Shown: positions 13,466 through 24,229 of the stretch, one piece after another
Layout of the letters: each line of letters begins with the position of its first letter
Position numbering within the stretch: the first letter of the stretch is position 1
Origin: Nageia nagi
Taxonomy: Eukaryota; Pinophyta
DNA: 64,000 bases
NCBI GenBank assembly: GCA_050084985.1
Contig: JBITNC010000002.1
Coordinates: 22,692,001 to 22,756,000 of the forward strand
Direction: 5' to 3'
The notes under the pieces: model-generated
Told to the model about the DNA's origin: nothing
Databases searched by the model: none
Seen by the model: the letters and a program-made list of their open reading frames with translations, nothing else
Translations under genes and position numbers: made by a program

Positions 13466-15479
13466 TTATTTATACATATACTTTTTTTATTTAAATATTA
13501 TTTTTTATTTATTTATTTAAATATTTAAATTTAAATATTATTTTTTTATATTATTTTGAATTTAAATATTATTTAAATTATATAAATTTTTTTTACTTAA
13601 AAATATTTATATTTATTTAAATTATATGTTTTTTTATTTTTTAAATTTATTTAATTATATTTATTTTTTTATCCTCATGGAATTTGTTATTCCTTACGTT
13701 AAACTTAACATTTGATGCCATCACAAATTTCATTAGTTAGCACACATAATAAGTAAATAACAAAAGGGCCTGCCCCACACCTATCACTTTCATGTCAAAC
13801 ATTCCAAACATATTCAAAAAACAAGCAAGAAGGGGGTTACTCTACAACATTTTAGCTCATTTTTATAGAGTTTTTCTCAGCAAGGTAAGAAATTTCTAGC
13901 ACATTCAAGCAAATTTTCATTTATTTCTTGTATAAAAAATTGGGCAAACAAACATAAGGTTTCTTAAATCTACATGAAACTAGTAAAAACTCCAAGTTTC
14001 TATTTTGCAAATTTGAAGGATTCTTGAAGAATTTGAAAAAAACCTTAGGGTTTTCACCCAATTTTTTAAGAATTTAGAAAATACCCAATTTTTTATGAAT
14101 TTGAAAAAAACCCTAGGATTTTTATCAAATTTACTAAAAACCCTATAAAAATTGGAAAAAAGTCTTGGGGTTTTTTCCAATTTTGAATTTTTTTACTAAA
14201 GATCCTAAGCAAAACCAAACAAATTTTGAAAATTCATCAGAAGAAAATATATAGAAAAATAAATACATAAAAATTTAGGAAAATTACCTTCTCCAATCTT
14301 GATACTCCTATTGACTTTGTTATCATTTTTTTAAAACATAATTTTAATTATATAATATATATAATATATATATATATATTTGAATCTTCATAACTAACTT
14401 AATTAATAAATTTAATGAAATAACTTTAAAATAAAAAATTTAATATAATTTTAAAACATCTAAATTTTTAACTCTTATATCCAAAAAACTTTAACCATCC
14501 CTTTCTAACCTAAATTTTTTACCCCCCCAAAAAAATTCTTTCAACGTCCAACCTCTAACCTAAATTCTTAAGCCATTGATCGCCCCCAAACCTAATATTT
14601 TAACCCCCCCTATTTAAATAAAAAAATTTAAGTCAATTTTTTTGACCTAAATTTTTACATGTTAATGATTTTAATATATATTCTTTAATGAAAAAGCCTT
14701 TCTATTATATTAAGAAACCTTCTTCACATAAAAAGGATGGGTGGAACACACCCCATATAATACCGCAAACAAGACAAAATTTGTAAAAGGTCTTTATGTT
14801 TATATGGAGTTACCTTAATATAATAATTATGATTAATTTAGAGATGTGAGGGAGTTCATGGGTGATCATGTTGGTGTGGATGGGTCGTTAAATCTAATTC
14901 CAAAATATTAGCTCCCCAAGAGTGATTTCAATAAAAAAAATTATGACTAAGAAACTAATTCTTGTTGTTAATATAATATATTATGATAATGATAAGATAA
15001 AGTAGAAGTAGAAGTTTAAAATTGTAAATAGGAAAACCTCCATATTTTTCTTTTAAATAATATAATTTATCTATTAACTAAATTACACTAGTTTATATAT
15101 CTTAAATATATATCTATAAAATGTTAAGAGGTATAATTCTTAAGGCATCTCTTAACCAACAATTGAGACAGGCCGATTGGTCTCTCATGGATGTTAATAT
15201 ATAGTTTATCTTTACCTTTATACATTTAAAATATTATTAAACAAAAATATAATAAATATTGAAATATTATAAATAAAAATGCAATAAATATTCACAATTA
15301 TTTATAAAAAATATTACATAATAATAATTAAATATGAAATAAAAAATAAATATAACTAGCTTAGATATCTTAGATATATATATATAAAATCTTTGAAACG
15401 TGAGACATTTATCTTGGAATATATAAACTTCATTCATTCAAGAGGCAAATCTTTTCATAATATTACGAATTTGCATTTG
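13466..15479. other. A/T-rich DNA with low-complexity and imperfect repeats
   Basis: No gene recognised. 13490-13675 is almost pure A/T (ATTTAAATATT text). 13990-14200 has about five imperfect copies of a 30-40 bp unit containing GAAAAAAACCCTAGGGTTTT-like text, another telomere-flavoured repeat. 14345-14380 is an (AT)n run. 14460-14650 is A/C-rich. Confidence 0.55.
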
Positions 15480-15812
15480 ATTTTAGATATATTAACAATG
15501 CATATCCTAAAGATGATTTTCCTTTTCCAAATATTGATATGATTGTATATAGTATTATCGATCACGAGAAATTATCCTTCCTAGATTAGGGTTTTCTAAT
15601 TACAATCAAATATTAATTGATCTAGCTAATCTACACAAAATAACCTTTACCACTCTATGGGGTAATTTTTGTTGGAACATAATACCTTTTAGTCTCAAAA
15701 ATAATGGAGCTATTTATCAACTTGCCATGGTGTCCATGTTCCATAATTATATCAACAAATATGTTCAAGCCTATGTTGATGACATATTTTTATACACCTT
15801 AAGGAAGAAAAA
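15480..15812 (+). mobile_element. Ty3/gypsy reverse transcriptase fragment, arm B
   Basis: Plus-strand fragment reading almost open as gypsy reverse transcriptase: NNAYPKDDFPFPNIDMIV, a degenerate LD*GFSNYNQILIDLANLH, ITFTTLWGNFCWNIIPF, then AIYQLAMVSMFHNYI and YVQAYVDDIFLYT. The catalytic YVDD is intact here, unlike its sister at 8.4 kb. It is the inverted counterpart of 8370-8770 and ends at the same LINE junction. Confidence 0.75.
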
Positions 15813-17060
15813 TTAAATCTTTATAATATACTTACTATTTTTGAGTTCCATAAAATCTAGAGGTCCCCCACCCTTTCTATAACATGGATAACTTCCATTT
15901 GATCCTCTTTTCAAATTCTCTTTTTAATATCTTATTATTTCTCTTTAATCACTTTAATCTCTTATAATAAAATTATAATTTATTTATGTTTTTTACATAA
16001 TTCTACTAAATTTTTTTATTTTCTAGGTAAGTTGTAACACCTTATGTTTCAACATAGTATCTTCATTTAGACCTTGAAGTGGGATTTTTACCCCTAAGAT
16101 AATCTAGACTGTTATTTGCACCATTTTTATTTGTAAAACTTATATTTCTCCCTAATTTTACTATATCATCCATGCTTCTTATATTCCTTATTATCTTTGT
16201 ACCTATATATTCATTTTCTTTGTTAGAACTTATATTATTTATCTTTCTAAATTTATATATGTTCCATTTAGTTACAATAAGCCTTTTCTTTATTCTCATC
16301 TATTTGGGCTTGTAATGTATCTTCTACTTATTTCTCTTCTTCATAACCTTCTTCTTCTGCCTCCTCATCCTTTGATTCATTTGTAATAATATTTTTCATA
16401 ATACTTCTAATCTTATCTTTTTAATTGTGTTCCTCCATTGCATATTAAGTCTTTTCCACTTGGGATACCATTCATTGGGTATTTTAATTTATGAATTCTT
16501 CAGCTATATCCCCAAAAGATTAAAAGGAATTCTTGTATTATGTAACTTCATTTATTACTAACGGTTTCTTTGGTGATCATTTTCACAATAATGCCTCTTA
16601 AAACTTCTTTTTGGGTTGATCTGGTATGTTTGATTAACCTCCTTTTAATAGTTCTTACTTTTTATTTTCTTTTCCAATTTCCTATATTTTGTTTGTGTTG
16701 TTTCTCTTGATGTTGATTTTCAAATCTTCTCCCTATTTATCTTTTTTGTTGTTCTATCCTTTTTTTTTTTCTTATGGTAGTACTGTTTGATAGTATTTGG
16801 TAAGGTATTCATAATTTTGCATACACTAAACACTATTATTTTAAGGTGATATGATATTTTTGTACATGCTCTCCATTTTTATTTTTAATATATATTCTAT
16901 TTTGAGAGGTTTTTATAACATCTATATTTAAAAAAATTAAGCCAGAGTCGTATCTTAAGACACTTGGGTGTTTTGATATAGGTATATAAATAACCCCAAG
17001 GATTTTTCTACACCTATTATATCTTAAGACCACTTGGGTGTTTTGATATAGTAACTTTTC
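15813..17060 (-). mobile_element. L1-type LINE 5' fragment, arm B of the inverted repeat
   Basis: Minus-strand copy of the LINE leader and ORF1/ORF2 start seen at 7150-8370. The open piece on the minus strand at 16836-17033 ends NGEHVQKYHITLK, a clearer version of the same ORF1-leader text. Within this arm a 30-base string (reading TATCTTAAGACACTTGGGTG on the plus strand) occurs twice, at about 16952-16981 and 17018-17050. This small duplication is absent from arm A. Confidence 0.68.
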
Positions 17061-17930
17061 TTTTACGTTATTTTCATCTCACAAATATATATATTTTTTT
17101 ATAGATCTTCAAGTTAATAGAAGCTACATAATTATGATATTTAATTTTCTTATAATAAAACCTAAATTAAATGATGTTTTATCAAATTTTATAGTAAAAA
17201 ATCAAACAAAACAAATATCAAGGCATACCATATTGACTCTTCATCTTTTCTTCTTAAATAGAATTGAAAAGCTAATTTTCTTTTTATTTTCATCTCATAA
17301 ATATATTTTTATGAATATTCAAGTTAATCAAAGCTACATAACTATAATGTTTAATCTTTTTTTATTTTAAAACCTAAATCACATAGTGTCTATCAAATTT
17401 TACAATAAAAAATAGAACCTAACAAATATCTTGCTTTATAAAGAGAATTGAAACGCTACTTTCCTTTTACTTTATTTTCATCTACAAATATATTTTAAGA
17501 ATCTTCAAGTTAATAAAAAACTAGATAATTAGTTAAAAAACAACATACACACAAAAGCAAATGGTGTCTATCAAATTTCACAATAAAAAATCAAATCAAA
17601 CAAATGTCAAGGAAATCATGTACTCTTCATCTTTGCTTTATAAAGAAAATTGAAATGCCACTTTTCTTTTACTTTGGTTTCATCTCAAGAATATAGTATT
17701 TATAAATCTTCAAGTTAATAAAAATTACATAACTATAATATTTAATTTTCTTACTGAAAGAAATAATGCCTATCAAATTTTAGAATAGGAAGTCAAACCA
17801 AACAAATATCAAAGCATACAATGTCTGACTTTTCGCCTTTGCTTTATATAAATATCAAGTCATACCAAGACGATTCTTCACCTGTACTTCATATAAATAT
17901 CAAGGGATACCAAGTCTATTCTTCACCTTT
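17046..17930. repeat. Tandem array of about four 190-215 bp units upstream of the dirigent gene
   Basis: Four diverged units, recognisable by CTTTTCTTTTAC followed by TTTCATCTCA, begin near 17055, 17271, 17457 and 17658. Each continues through TTCAAGTTAATA, CTACATAA, TATCAAATTTTA and AACAAATATCAAG. The end (17830-17930) is two short copies of a TATATAAATATCAAG plus CATACCAAG unit. The array ends about 375 bases before the dirigent start codon. Confidence 0.82.
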
Positions 17931-18221
17931 GAGGGAGAAGTATCCTTGTTATACCTGTGATGTATTTTGAAGAATTTCACAATTGGAATCATAAGCACAT
18001 TAACATTGGCGTCTTATGGAGAAGCCGTGTCAACACTTCCTACAATACCTTTTAAGTCATTATCATCTCCTTATCCGTTGCCTTAAGAATGGTAGAGATG
18101 CCTTGCGTGTTGACTGGACTCACGTTTTGTAGTGCGAGTATATCTAGATGTATATGAGTAACACATTGGACCAATTCAGGTTTGATGTGAAAAAAAAAAT
18201 GGTAGAAAGGATCCAGTCTTA

Positions 18222-18236
18222 CCATTTATACACTGC
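18222..18236 (+). promoter_or_regulatory. Possible TATA element of the dirigent gene
   Basis: CATTTATACACTGCA lies about 75 bases before the ATG at 18306. It is a weak match (TTATACA) but correctly spaced for a short leader, and no better candidate lies closer. Confidence 0.3.
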
Positions 18237-18305
18237 ATAACATTCTCTAATTTCACAGCCTTCTTAAACCTTATTGTATTCAACCTCTCTTTGTGATTTG
18301 ATGCA

Positions 18306-18815
18306 ATGGCTTCAAAACATTCATTTGCATTATTCCTTGCCCTCGTCATAGCTGTGACATCTCCTTCTTCTGCAAAGGAAGAACACATGGTGTTCTACAT
18401 GCATGATAATGTAGTTACTAACATCACAGCCATAACTGTTGCGGGAGTGAATGGCACGTCGTCAAATCTTTTTGGTTTTGGAACCGTACTTGTTATAGAT
18501 GATGTTTTAACAGAAGGTATCAATCGCTCCTCACCCCTCGTGGGAAGGGCCAAAGGAATATATGAGAACGCAGATGTTAATGGAGGAGCTATTCATATGG
18601 TTTTCACAGTATACTTTCAGAACAAGCTTTATAATGGAAGCAGCCTTGAAATTATGGGCACAGATAACATCTCTAATGGAAAACCTGCTGAGGTGGCTGT
18701 GGTTGGAGGAACCAGAAAATTTAGATACGCTCGTGGGTACGCCAGAGTTGAAACTGTAGCCGCGCAGGGCTTGGATGGTACAATAAAGTTTAATCTCACC
18801 TATCGTCTGCTCTAG
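18306..18815 (+). CDS. Dirigent family protein, complete, intronless, 169 aa
   Basis: A secreted dirigent protein. The family steers stereoselective coupling of phenoxy radicals in lignan, lignin-related or terpenoid/phenolic defence pathways in the apoplast. Residues 1-23 form a signal peptide (hydrophobic FALFLALVIAV, then a likely cut after SSA). The beta-barrel domain follows: FYMHDN (30-35) is the conserved first motif with its acidic residue, then GFGTVLVIDD (57-66), GRAKGIY (80-86), FTVYFQNKLYNGSSLEIMG (100-118), GTDN, and the C-terminal GGTRKFRYARGYARVET block (134-150). Six N-glycosylation sequons are present (39, 49, 73, 110, 121, 163), which fits secretion. Length is slightly below the usual 180-190 aa. 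The frame is intact and single-exon, as most dirigent genes are. The subfamily and substrate cannot be told. Confidence 0.95.
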   Translation: MASKHSFALFLALVIAVTSPSSAKEEHMVFYMHDNVVTNITAITVAGVNGTSSNLFGFGTVLVIDDVLTEGINRSSPLVGRAKGIYENADVNGGAIHMVFTVYFQNKLYNGSSLEIMGTDNISNGKPAEVAVVGGTRKFRYARGYARVETVAAQGLDGTIKFNLTYRLL

Positions 18816-18951
18816 ATTATGGGTAATGTTTTTCCATAACATACTCGAGACATATAGTTATTCCGATTTAGAACAAGGCTTATTTCATCTGGCATCAATA
18901 TGTTTGGTATTCAAGCCAGAAAGCCTCATTGTCATTATCTGTATGCATTGA

Positions 18952-18957
18952 AATAAA
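18952..18957 (+). terminator. Likely polyadenylation signal AATAAA of the dirigent gene
   Basis: AATAAA occurs about 140 bases after the TAG stop, in a T/A-rich 3' flank, a normal distance for a plant 3' UTR. Confidence 0.5.
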
Positions 18958-18969
18958 AGAAAAAGGAAA

Positions 18970-20277
18970 TCCAATATTTATTGAAAAAAATTGCTGGTTT
19001 TAAGGTGTGGAAGTTAAAGGAGAGCACGGCTTGAATAGTTGTAATAATTGTGTGGAAGATGACATCGGGGCTTTGGCTTGTTGTCCTTCCATCCTTTTCC
19101 TCTTATGAGTTTGGTCATATTTTTTAACTTATGAAAAAAGTTATTTAATTAGTTAAAAGTTTTTATGTATATAATTATATTTTAGGAAAATCATATTAAT
19201 TTTGATTACAAGTTAGGATAACAAAATAGTTTTACTTGTAAATCATAAAGTTGGAGATCACTACATCAAAACAACAAAATGTATTGTATTAGATACATTT
19301 AAGAAGTATCTTGGAAGGACCCTTTGAGAGACACATCACTATCCACCATGCATGGTCATTAATTAGCAAGAATGGATTGCAGATCCTACCCATCATTGTC
19401 ATGATGTGGGATATCATCATTTGCCATTATTACACCCCAACTAATAGTATGCCATGCAAGGGAAGTTGGGTGAGACCATACCGAGTGGGCACAATCATCA
19501 TTAATGTTGAATCCCCCAAGTAATAGTATGCCATGCAAGGGAGGTTGGGCGAGACCATACCTAGTTGGTACAATTATCATTAATGTTGAATCCCCCCACC
19601 TCGTAGCATGAGTATCATTATTTCCTAGGTTATCCCACCTGCCACCCCATCGTAGCGCTGGAAGATAGGTGTGGCATGTTTCTCACAAGTTTCCTTAATG
19701 ATCCAGCACCAACATCATTAACTCTTCTTCGGATAGATGGAGACTAAGACCAATGACAGTCACAAGGCTATGAATGACTACGTAATGGGGTGCATCAATA
19801 AGATGGGGGTCTAGAGTGATCCCATGAAACACTATTTGGAGTAACTTGGCTAACAACACACAAAGCATTTCCCTAGTAGCTTGACAGAGAAAGCTTGTGA
19901 TTAACTTCCATTTCCACGTTCTTTTTTTGGTCACATATCTATAGTCATACATTATAGAATACTTTCAATTTAAGAGTAAGAGAAAAGTCCATGGAAGGAT
20001 CTACATGTTTTAAAATAATTTTGTTTCTAGATTTCCAAATATGAAACAACAAGCTAACTCTAAATATATGTCAATCTTCATGCAAGGGTAGCATGAATGT
20101 GAAAGAGTCCCCAAATAAATCATGTTTTCATGAAAAGTGAATTGGTATGTACAGGGAAATAAAGGATGTCATCCACTCTTAGGCCAACGATGCATATTTA
20201 TAAGTCTAGAAAAGGTGGAGGTAGGATTTAGGTTCCTAGCAAAAATGATATCTATGGTCAAGGATATCTAAATGAGT
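18970..20277. other. Intergenic DNA with a 79 bp tandem pair
   Basis: No gene recognised. Two copies of a 79 bp unit lie at 19442-19520 and 19521-19599 (both contain TAATAGTATGCCATGCAAGG, GAGACCATACC and ATCATTAATGTTGAATCCCCC). The stretch 19600-19960 is less A/T-rich. Its 85-codon minus-strand frame (19695-19952) has no family motif and is judged to be chance or a decayed element. Confidence 0.5.
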
Positions 20278-20840
20278 TGTTAGAACTTGTAATGCACTAT
20301 TGTAAATATTATTCTTTAGGAAGGTATCTAAAGAATAATATCTCCATTATTTATGTAATTGATTATTCAATCCACTAGATACTTAAAAGTATTTCTAAAT
20401 ACCTTTTAAGTATTTAGTGAATTAAATATTCAAACTTGTCCCACATGTGACTTTTCTTATCCCTTAGATAATGGTGTTCCTCTTGGGTAAATGGGTGACC
20501 CAAAGTATGATTTTTTCTTATAAATCGAGGCCCCTCCTCATGCATTATTCACTCTAGTTTGAAGCATTGTAATGCTCTTAGTGTGAAGAAGGATAGTAGG
20601 AGATAATTTTAGTGTAGAATTGTAAAAGAGTCTTGTATCTTGAGAAGTAATAGAATTTAGATTAAATTGGAATACTCTCTTGATAGAGAGGAACCACTAT
20701 ACTTGCTTGTGTTACTTGTGTGTGTGATTGATTAAGAGCATTCTTGAGTTGTTGCTTAGAAGTAGAGGAGCATTGTAGGAGCTTTCAAGTGGTACTGTAG
20801 CCATCCTTGGAGTCTCTTTTCTACTATTCTTTCAAACTTG
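20278..20840 (+). mobile_element. Probable solo copia LTR (right border uncertain)
   Basis: Starts TGTTAGAACTTGTAATG, closely resembling the start of the copia LTR found at 26.5-34.9 kb when that is read on its coding strand (TGTTAGAATTTGTAATG). It then follows the same plan: two blocks of TTTAAG/AATTAA-type text, a promoter-like TATAAATCGAGGCCCCTC, and a downstream ATAGAGAGGAACCACTATA resembling GGAACCACTTATA. No internal coding region follows, so a solo LTR is likely. No convincing 3' CA end or target duplication was found. Confidence 0.5.
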
Positions 20841-21613
20841 AGAGAGGTAAAATCATATTGGGATATAATTTTATCACTTTTTTCTCTCATTTTGAAGACT
20901 AATTTTGCATATTTCTTGCTAATTTTACAAAAAAAAATGTTAAAATTAGCTCCTTTAAGCCATTTTTTTCTTACACAAGCTATTTTTGTTAAATTTAATT
21001 TTAGCATTCTTTTTGCAAATAAGCTTAAATTTCTTGGAAAATAGCTTTTTTTTTTTTTGTAAGAATAGCTTAAGATATTGCTATGCAAATTTATACTAAC
21101 ATCCTTTTATTTGTTAGTTACAATTTTTTTTGTAAAAAGTTACTTTGTTATGCAATCTTTTTATTTTAACATACTTTATGTTAGATAAATTTTGTTAAAA
21201 TCTAACATTTTTTTATAGTTGTAACTTAAAAAAAAAAAAAGAGAGAGAAGATTGTCAGTAGTATAAATTTACAATTTTTAACAATATTATATTTTTTGTA
21301 TATAAAAATAAAATTTGCAATTTTTTTTACAAGTTTTTTAGGCTATTATGATTTTTATCAAAAGATAATATTAGTATTTATACATATGTTGAATGACAAA
21401 GATAATACATATGAGTATTTATTTTTCATTCAACATGTGAATACTATGCATGAACAAAATAAGACTAGTCCATTCTAGGAGCATTAGATATGAAAAAATT
21501 TTACTATCATCCTTTGAAGGACATAAAGAGGAGGAGATGTGATATGGATACACTACATGTTGATCATATTATTTGGTATCCTTACATTGAATATCAATGG
21601 GATACAAATGAAT
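20841..21613. other. A/T-rich DNA between LTRs
   Basis: Low-complexity T/A-rich sequence with homopolymer runs (20928-20940, 21046-21058, 21229-21240). Short open frames on both strands are compositional. Nothing recognised. Confidence 0.5.
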
Positions 21614-22006
21614 TGTTAGGATCTCATATCCTAACATATATTTAGATTATATTAGTCAATTAATTAGATTATCAACTTATATTAAATTGTAAAGTGGATG
21701 GATATGGTTTGTAAGGTGAATCATTTTTTGGTATTAAACAACCTATTAGGGTTAGGGTATGTAGACTATAAATGTGTGTAGGAGAAGAATATACATTGTC
21801 TTGAAAAATATATTATTTTGAGTTGTAAGGAGGTAGCCCCATCAAAGAGGCCCACAATTTATTTTGCTATTAGTAAGTTTCTTTATTACTAGATTGCTAC
21901 TATTATGATTCCTATTGTTATTCTGATATCAATTTTGATCTATGTTAATTCGTATTTCTCCATTATTTGGCTCAAATCCCATGTAAGATCTTATGGTTTC
22001 CTAACA
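21614..22006 (+). repeat. 5' LTR of the gypsy element
   Basis: 393 bp, TGTTAGGATC to TTTCCTAACA, directly followed by TTGGTATCAAAGC. The first 23 bases form a perfect 9 bp hairpin (TGTTAGGAT, loop CTCAT, ATCCTAACA). Partner of 35417-35775. Confidence 0.92.
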
Positions 22007-22007
22007 T

Positions 22008-22019
22008 TGGTATCAAAGC
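22008..22019 (+). other. Primer binding site of the gypsy element
   Basis: TGGTATCAAAGC lies one base after the 5' LTR. It differs by one base from TGGTATCAGAGC, the usual complement of the initiator tRNA-Met 3' end. Confidence 0.85.
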
Positions 22020-22849
22020 TTTCTTGATATTTGCACTTATGGCCAAGTTGAAGACTTAGATTTATCCATTCCTAACTGAAATGCTACCAAAAAATTTTCA
22101 AAACTCTATAGTCGCATCAAGTTGAAAACCTAGAAATTATCCATTTTATAGTCAAAATTCTTCCAAAAGTTCTAAAAAAATTGTATTTTGTTTCACCCAT
22201 ATTTTATGACCCTTTTTCAAACCACACCATCTCTTTATCGAGCCATTTTAGCCAATCATTTCCTCATTTTATATCGACCTTCAAACTGCAACCAGCTTCC
22301 ATTTCTAAAAATCCTCTTTTCCTTTTTGGAACCCTAGTTTTCCATACCATAAATAGTAACTACCAAAATGGGTAAAAACTTTTGGGGTTGTTATCTCTCA
22401 AACCATGAGGAATTAGCTAATTTTGAAAAAGCTTGTTTGTTACCATAGGTAATATTTTTGACTAAAAAAGAGTATAAACTTTCAAAAATCATCATTTTGA
22501 GACCTAGTCCACTGTGATTAGTTTTTCATGCTGATCATTTTGATATATAGCATCCATACACTTTTTTTAGTTTCTAAAAATAGTAAGATGGATGACAAGA
22601 GAAGAATCTTGGATCTAGATAAATTGTCTCTAAGAATTAATTATATGGTGAAACGGATTGGTGATATTCACCTCCCAATTTCCCTTGATGAACTCTCGAT
22701 GAACTTTAAAATTCCATAAAAGCTATAATGTTTAGTTATGGTTCATTTAATCAACACCTACAAGCTCTTTAGCAAGCATTAGCTACAAGTGCATCCTCTG
22801 GTTCAAGTGGATCACATGGGTTTCAAAACCATCTCGGGAAAGGCTTTCA

Positions 22850-23400
22850 CATATCTTAAGGACCTTAGCAAAATTTTGTTCTACCATGGATGAACAAGCT
22901 ATATTTTTCAAGTTTTAATGGTGATGATCCCATTAGTTGGATGTATCTATAAGAAGAATATTTATCCTTAAATCAAATCCATGATGCATAGAAGGTCAAC
23001 CTTGCCTCCTTCCATCTTGATCATGAAGTTGTCTAATGGTACTAGTGGTTCGACAAGGCTAATGGCAACCATTCTTGGGGAGATTTCACAAAAAAAAATC
23101 CTTGTTAGATTTGGTTCAAGTGATTTTGAAGATTTCATAGATGCATTGACTAAAATTTGCCAAACAACCATGATAAGAGAATATCAAACCCAATTTGAGA
23201 AGCTTGCAAATCGTACCATAGGACTAGATGAAGCTTTTTTTTAAATTTATTTCATTAGTGGGTTGAAGGAAGAAATTCAAGTGGAAGTTAAAATGTTCAA
23301 TCATGGTAAAATCACAATGGTTATCGGGCTTATCAAATTAGTAGAAGATAATTTCAATGCTCAATGCAAATAGGCCAACAACCATTTTGGTAATCCAAGA
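22850..23400 (+). pseudogene. Gypsy gag remnant
   Basis: Retrotransposon gag (capsid) text spread over shifting frames with stops. Readable pieces are FNGDDPISWMY near 22915, KVNLASFHLDHEV near 22995, FGSSDFEDFIDALTKIC near 23110-23160, REYQTQFEKLANRT near 23180-23215, and GLKEEIQVEVKMF near 23262-23297. These match the conserved capsid core of plant Ty3/gypsy gag. The longest intact piece is 23-87 codons. Confidence 0.75.
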
Positions 23401-23639
23401 TTCTCGAGGGGCACCAAAACCAAATCATTCCTTGTTGATAAAGCATATGAATATCTAAAATATGGATGAGCATAAGAAAAGGGGCTATGTTATAATTACA
23501 ATGATAAATTTGGACCATGTCATCACTACACAACTCCAAAATTATATGTTTAGGATGCATATTTCCTCGTCAAATCTTCAAAGGAAGCCTTTGAAGATAC
23601 AGTGGTAGATATTGTGGAGGAACCAAAGAAAACTTATGA

Positions 23640-23970
23640 TGTTATCCTTGAAATTTCTTGTAATGCCCTATTAGGATTTTGGTCACCAAAAATAATGAAA
23701 TGTCGTGGACACTTTTAAGAAATAAAATATGATAGTATTGATTGACTCAAGGAGCACTGATAATTTTATTAGTCTTGTAGTGGCTAGGAATGCCAACTCT
23801 TATATCTACCTACAGAATAATTTTGAAGTGATGATTAGGAATGGAGGTAAAATTACTTATAAGGGATGATGTTGTAATGTCAGGTTTAGTAGGGGTGACT
23901 ACCAAATGAACGGTGATATGTATGTTCTACCATTAGGGGTTTGCGATGTGGTCCTTGGTGTGTAGTGGAT
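23640..23970 (+). pseudogene. Gypsy protease remnant
   Basis: Aspartic protease region. LIDSRSTDNFI near 23735-23770 corresponds to the usual LIDSGSTHNFI active site, but the Gly after Asp-Ser is Arg. It continues through an NGGKITYKG-like stretch and VCDVVLGVXW (23940-23966, the last residue before Trp a stop). Several stops; non-functional. Confidence 0.7.
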
Positions 23971-24229
23971 GATGATAGTTATACCTATCCTTTAATATTT
24001 TCTTAAGCTTTGGATGTAATTCAAGGTTGGGGGATACAAATATACTCTTAAGGGACTCAAATCAGGGTCATCACAAATCATTAGTTCACACCACATGAAG
24101 AAACTGCTTAAGAAGGGAAGCAAGGGAATGGTTTCATAATTATTCTCAATTTAGTCGATCATGGAAGAACTTAGAGAATTACAAGAACTACAATAGCTAC
24201 TAGCCCATAATATCAATATTTTTGAGGAA

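Noticed and set aside
18176-18388. Minus-strand frame at the start of the dirigent gene
   Set aside because: Shadow of the dirigent coding strand, as are 18531-18842 (minus) and 18562-18759 (plus).
19695-19952. 85-codon minus-strand frame
   Set aside because: Reads smoothly but shows no conserved motif, start context or neighbour. Chance or relic.
20838-21088. Frames on both strands in T/A-rich DNA
   Set aside because: Lys/Phe/Leu-rich translations produced by homopolymer runs.
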